Shown here piece after piece: positions 5,085 to 7,703 of a stretch of DNA of 7,703 nucleotides. How positions within the stretch are numbered: position 1 is the first letter of the stretch; the number at the start of each line of letters is the position of its first letter. Source of the DNA: Bradyrhizobium sp. (GTDB taxonomy: Bacteria > Pseudomonadota > Alphaproteobacteria > Rhizobiales > Xanthobacteraceae); assembly GCA_028290165.1 (NCBI GenBank), contig JAQGKJ010000041.1, positions 1 to 7,703 on the forward strand, given 5' to 3'. The notes under the pieces were generated by a model. The model searched no databases. It saw nothing but the letters and a program-made list of their open reading frames with translations, and was not told the origin of the DNA. The translations under genes were made by a program, and so were the position numbers.

Positions 5085-6065
5085 ATGACTGACCTTCGAG
5101 CCTCCGACCTTCAATCTTTGTTGCATGGCCTCTGGCTTCCGCTCGTCACCCCGTTCCGTGACGGCGAACTCGACGAGGCCACGCTGCGGCGGCTGGTGCG
5201 GCATTACGCGGCCCGGCCCGTCGATGGGCTGGTGCTCGCCGCCACCACCGGCGAAGGCCTCACACTTGAGCCCGCAGAGACCGAACGCCTTGTGTTTGCG
5301 GTCCGCGACGAGGTCGGCAGCAAGGATATTCCGATTCTCCTCGGCCTTTCCGGCAGCAACACGCGCGCGTTGCTGGACACGCTCGCGAGAACAGCGGCGT
5401 GGCCGATCGACGGATATCTGATTTCCTGCCCCTATTACTCGCGGCCGTCGCAGCGCGGGTTGGAGCTTCATTTCACCGCGCTCGCGGATCGCGCGCGTCA
5501 CCCGGTCATGCTCTACAACATCCCCTACCGGACCGGCGTCAATCTCGGCAACGAGGCGATGCTGCACCTGGCCGATCATCCGAACATCGCTGGCCTCAAG
5601 GATTGCTCGGCGAATCGCGAGCAGTCGCTCGACCTGCTGCACCGGCGCCCGCAACACTTCGCCGTGCTCACCGGCGAGGATGCCCAATATCATGAGGCGT
5701 TGGCGGACGGCGCCGACGGCGGCATTTTAGCTTCCGCGCATATCGAAACCGAAACCTTCGCGGAAATTCAGAATCTAGAGGCGGCCGGCGAGCGCGACGC
5801 CGCGCTGGCGCGTTGGCGATCGGTCGCCGATCTCACGCGGTTGCTGTTTTCCGAGCCGAGCCCGGCTCCGATCAAGTATTGGCTGTGGCGCACGGGACTG
5901 ATCGACAGCCCGGAAGTAAGGCTGCCGATGACGGAAGTGAGCGCGGATCTGGCCGCGCGTCTCGATCAGGAAATCGAACGTTGTCTCCACCGCCATAGCG
6001 AAGAGCGCAGCGACGAAGCAATCGAGAAGGCCGGAAGTCATCCGCGTACCCTCGGAATGACGTGA
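5085..6065 (+). CDS. Dihydrodipicolinate synthase (DapA) family aldolase
   Basis: A 326-residue class I aldolase/lyase of the DapA/N-acetylneuraminate lyase family (TIM barrel). Catalytic marks: T54-T55-G-E (pyruvate carboxylate binding), P-Y-Y at 116-118, Y144-N-I-P-Y-R149-T-G, and the Schiff-base lysine K172 in G-L-K-D, 28 residues after Y144 as in E. coli DapA. Y-N-x-P-x-R-T-G fits 4-hydroxy-tetrahydrodipicolinate synthase, which condenses pyruvate with aspartate semialdehyde for lysine and cell-wall synthesis, but close relatives act on other substrates. As I recall, the housekeeping dapA of Rhizobiales lies by smpB, so this may be a paralogue; no symbol is given. The start is supported by AAGGAG (5071-5076), eight bases before ATG. 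The last 25 residues come from a dispersed repeat; without it the protein is a normal 301 residues. A terminator lies in its leader. Confidence 0.9.
   Translation: MTDLRASDLQSLLHGLWLPLVTPFRDGELDEATLRRLVRHYAARPVDGLVLAATTGEGLTLEPAETERLVFAVRDEVGSKDIPILLGLSGSNTRALLDTLARTAAWPIDGYLISCPYYSRPSQRGLELHFTALADRARHPVMLYNIPYRTGVNLGNEAMLHLADHPNIAGLKDCSANREQSLDLLHRRPQHFAVLTGEDAQYHEALADGADGGILASAHIETETFAEIQNLEAAGERDAALARWRSVADLTRLLFSEPSPAPIKYWLWRTGLIDSPEVRLPMTEVSADLAARLDQEIERCLHRHSEERSDEAIEKAGSHPRTLGMT
5991..6062. repeat. Dispersed REP-like repeat fused into the 3' end of the dapA-like gene
   Basis: The segment GCGAAGAGCGCAGCGACGAA and its surroundings match the style of short intergenic repeats common in Bradyrhizobium-type genomes, recognised by their translation H-S-E-E-R-S-D-E-A-I on one strand and D-C-F-V-A-A-L on the other. 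Its ends are imperfect inverted copies: CGCCATAGCGAAGA (5991-6004) against the complement of CCCTCGGAATGACG (6049-6062), 9 of 14 matching. The gene's stop codon follows directly at 6063. Copy number elsewhere cannot be seen from this window. Confidence 0.65.
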
Positions 6066-6189
6066 ATGACCCACCAGCAGATCGAAAACTCGCGATCGGT
6101 TCGGCTGCGCGCCATGCTCCGGCTGCTGAGGAAGTGGCTCGCGCCCGCAGCCAAGCTATGGATCCACGATTTAAGTCGAGGCCAGCAGC

Positions 6190-6615
6190 TTACTTGCCAT
6201 CGTTCCAAATATCGGCCGCGAGCTTCCAGTCATTTCCGACCTTTTCCCAAACCACGACATACTTCCCGGTTACTTCCTGTGGTGTCTGGCCCTTGGTCTT
6301 CAAGCTGAAGGTCCCGATCTCCCGTGCCGCGGAGGGACCGAGCGGCTTGACGTCGAGGGTTGTGACTTTCGGATCACCGACTTGTTCCGCCATGCTTTTC
6401 CACATTGCCCCAATGGCGGCTGCGCCCTGCACCATCGCAGAACCGGGCGGGAATGCGGTCGCATCGGTGGTGTAGAGCGACGCAACACCAGCAAAATCCC
6501 CCTGGTTGAAGAATTCGGTCCATTTCGCGTTGACCGCCTCAATCTCGGCCTTCTGAGCCGACGCCGGTGCGATCAATCCGAGTACGAATACAATCACTAG
6601 TGCGGTTATGCGCAT
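6190..6615 (-). CDS. Secreted NTF2-like protein (SnoaL / DUF4440 / SgcJ-EcaC type)
   Basis: A 141-residue protein with a clear Sec signal peptide: M-R-I-T, a hydrophobic core at residues 5-16 and A-S-A before Q21 as the likely cleavage site. The mature part, about 120 residues, is one cone-shaped NTF2-like domain. Typical marks are W-T-E-F-F-N-Q-G-D-F, Y-T-T-D-A-T-A-F-P-P-G, V-Q-G-A-A-A-I and the late strand V-V-V-W-E-K-V-G-N-D-W-K-L-A-x-D-I-W-N. Many members bind small ligands and few have known activity, so a periplasmic role of unknown substrate is all that can be said. The frame opens at 6678, but ATG 6615 is chosen because it begins the signal peptide and has GGAGC five bases upstream. 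It converges on the dapA-like gene across 124 bp. Confidence 0.87.
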   Translation of the reverse strand: MRITALVIVFVLGLIAPASAQKAEIEAVNAKWTEFFNQGDFAGVASLYTTDATAFPPGSAMVQGAAAIGAMWKSMAEQVGDPKVTTLDVKPLGPSAAREIGTFSLKTKGQTPQEVTGKYVVVWEKVGNDWKLAADIWNDGK

Positions 6616-6712
6616 GATCAGCTCCAGTGGTAATAAGCGAGGCGCGCTCAGTGCTGGCAGAGGTAGTAGAGCAGCCACCCCAGATTAGCCGCGAAAAAAC
6701 AATCATACTGCA

Positions 6713-7703
6713 TTATGGCTTAACGTAAATGCTCTCATACAATCCTGCGTATTCCTCCTTCCAACCTCTCTTATCCACGAGAAACCGCTTTAAATTTTCA
6801 TGCGCCTTCACCCAAAGCACCGTATCGATTTGGTATTTCTCAAGCACCGTGTCCCAGGCGGTCTCATCAATCTCCCATTCGGCCAGTTTGAAATAGTCAC
6901 GCAGTAACGCATCTGGATAGGCGGTAGCTCCTCGACCATCTACGAACACAGGTACGGTACCTCGCGTGAGGAAAATCAAAAGTCCGCCGACATTCCAGTT
7001 GTTCAGAAGCCGCGCATGCGAAAAGTGTGTTTGAAGATACAGTGCATCCTGCTCTGAAAGCATTTTCGGAAATCCGAGAGCCGGTTGTATTTGCATAAAG
7101 GTCAATGGCAGAGCGCACGCTCCAATGATGCCAGCAGCCAACAACGACCTTTGGACTTCAAAAATATTCAGCTGTCTAGGTAGCAGCCGATCAAGGTGAA
7201 GAGCTAATGGAACCGTCGAGAATATAAAAAAGAAAGACATGTATCTGAATTGATAAAGTCCCAAAAACAAAAAGAGCCAGGAAAGCAGCCGTGGCTCCAG
7301 AGGAATAGGACAAGAACTCCTGTGGCGCAGTTCAAACCCGATAAATATCAAAATATAGATGATGCCGGGAATGCTCCCAGGAATGTTCCCCGGCACGGTT
7401 ATGTTCTGATAATAAGACTGCCACTCGGTGATGTTCGCTTGCACAAAGTGGCCTAATGTAGCCGTTAAGCCGTCGTAGATATGCCAGCCGAGCGGATTGA
7501 TAAATATTGCAATGAAGCAACCAACTCCCGCGAAGCTGTAGATTTTGAAACCTGCCCAATCCCGTCTGAGCAAAGCCGCGCCGCAAAAAATGCCAATAAT
7601 TAGAAAACCAAGCAAAAAGCCGCAGTGCAGATTAGCCCAAAGGACCATCATCACAGGCAACAAGAAACATCTCGCTCTCTTCAAACATTCTGCGAAGAAA
7701 ATG
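6713..7703 (-). CDS. Polytopic membrane protein, GT-C-like, N-terminus cut by window end
   Basis: The frame is open to the right edge of the window (330 codons seen). An in-frame TTG at 7684 is not a credible start because coding continues upstream with hydrophobic residues. About seven to eight membrane helices precede a soluble C-terminal domain of about 100 residues. Recognisable elements are W-A-N-L-H-C-G-F-L-L-G, I-N-P-L-G-W, I-T-E-W-Q-S, R-Y-M-S-F-F-F, N-N-W-N-V-G-G and V-F-V-D-G-R-G-A-T-A-Y-P. From memory, this pattern belongs to a family of uncharacterised bacterial membrane proteins resembling GT-C glycosyltransferases in layout; the donor, acceptor and activity are unknown. Base composition is much lower in GC than its neighbours (20 G+C of 60 in 7201-7260, against 39 of 60 in 2941-3000), suggesting transfer. 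Confidence 0.75.
   Translation of the reverse strand, partial: IFFAECLKRARCFLLPVMMVLWANLHCGFLLGFLIIGIFCGAALLRRDWAGFKIYSFAGVGCFIAIFINPLGWHIYDGLTATLGHFVQANITEWQSYYQNITVPGNIPGSIPGIIYILIFIGFELRHRSSCPIPLEPRLLSWLFLFLGLYQFRYMSFFFIFSTVPLALHLDRLLPRQLNIFEVQRSLLAAGIIGACALPLTFMQIQPALGFPKMLSEQDALYLQTHFSHARLLNNWNVGGLLIFLTRGTVPVFVDGRGATAYPDALLRDYFKLAEWEIDETAWDTVLEKYQIDTVLWVKAHENLKRFLVDKRGWKEEYAGLYESIYVKP
7367..7390. repeat. Imperfect 12-bp tandem repeat inside the membrane protein gene
   Basis: GGGAATGCTCCC and AGGAATGTTCCC lie back to back with 10 of 12 bases equal. Each unit is also nearly self-complementary. On the coding strand they give G-N-I-P and G-S-I-P in a loop between helices, so the repeat is in frame and harmless to the protein. 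Confidence 0.6.

Noticed and set aside
6693..6717. Possible minus-strand terminator after the membrane protein gene
   Set aside because: The stem CATA/TATG is only four weak pairs and is separated from the T run, so it is too weak to call.

Overview
The window reads as chromosomal DNA of a high-GC alphaproteobacterium, most likely Rhizobiales of the Bradyrhizobium/Rhodopseudomonas type. This is inferred from GC-rich codon use in most genes, the Lrp/AsnC - trxB - LysR arrangement, and a short dispersed repeat whose translation (H-S-E-E-R-S-D-E-A-I) is typical of repeats in those genomes. No similarity search was run.

Layout. Positions 1-70 hold the end of an upstream transcription unit with a good intrinsic terminator. 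Next come three DoxX-type small membrane proteins: two on + (211-621 and 717-1163) and one convergent on - (1160-1615). The inner pair overlaps by four bases at the stop codons. An Lrp/AsnC regulator on - (1775-2254) is divergent from trxB on + (2521-3486). The gap between them carries a perfect 17-bp palindrome and further half-sites, probably the regulator's operator. A LysR-type regulator (3489-4412) starts two bases after the trxB stop and is almost certainly co-transcribed with it.

The 672-bp gap 4413-5084 has no convincing protein gene but holds the most interesting material. One candidate small RNA (about 4647-4786) has a long hairpin with a CCUCCUCC (anti-Shine-Dalgarno) loop, a second bulged hairpin and a strong terminator. 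A second structured element (about 4914-5046) also ends in a terminator and lies directly in front of a dapA-family gene (5085-6065), so it is either another small RNA or a leader attenuator. The dapA-like protein ends in about 25 residues encoded by a dispersed repeat.

The right end is on the - strand: a secreted NTF2-like (SnoaL/DUF4440 type) protein (6190-6615), then the C-terminal 330 residues of a polytopic membrane protein that runs off the window (6713-7703). The latter is clearly AT-richer than the rest and looks acquired.

Functionally, only the Lrp/trxB/LysR block forms an evident unit (thiol redox homeostasis plus regulators). The DoxX cluster may relate to membrane redox or quinone-linked functions, but nothing here proves it. 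I found no CRISPR array, transposase, tRNA, rRNA or defence cassette.
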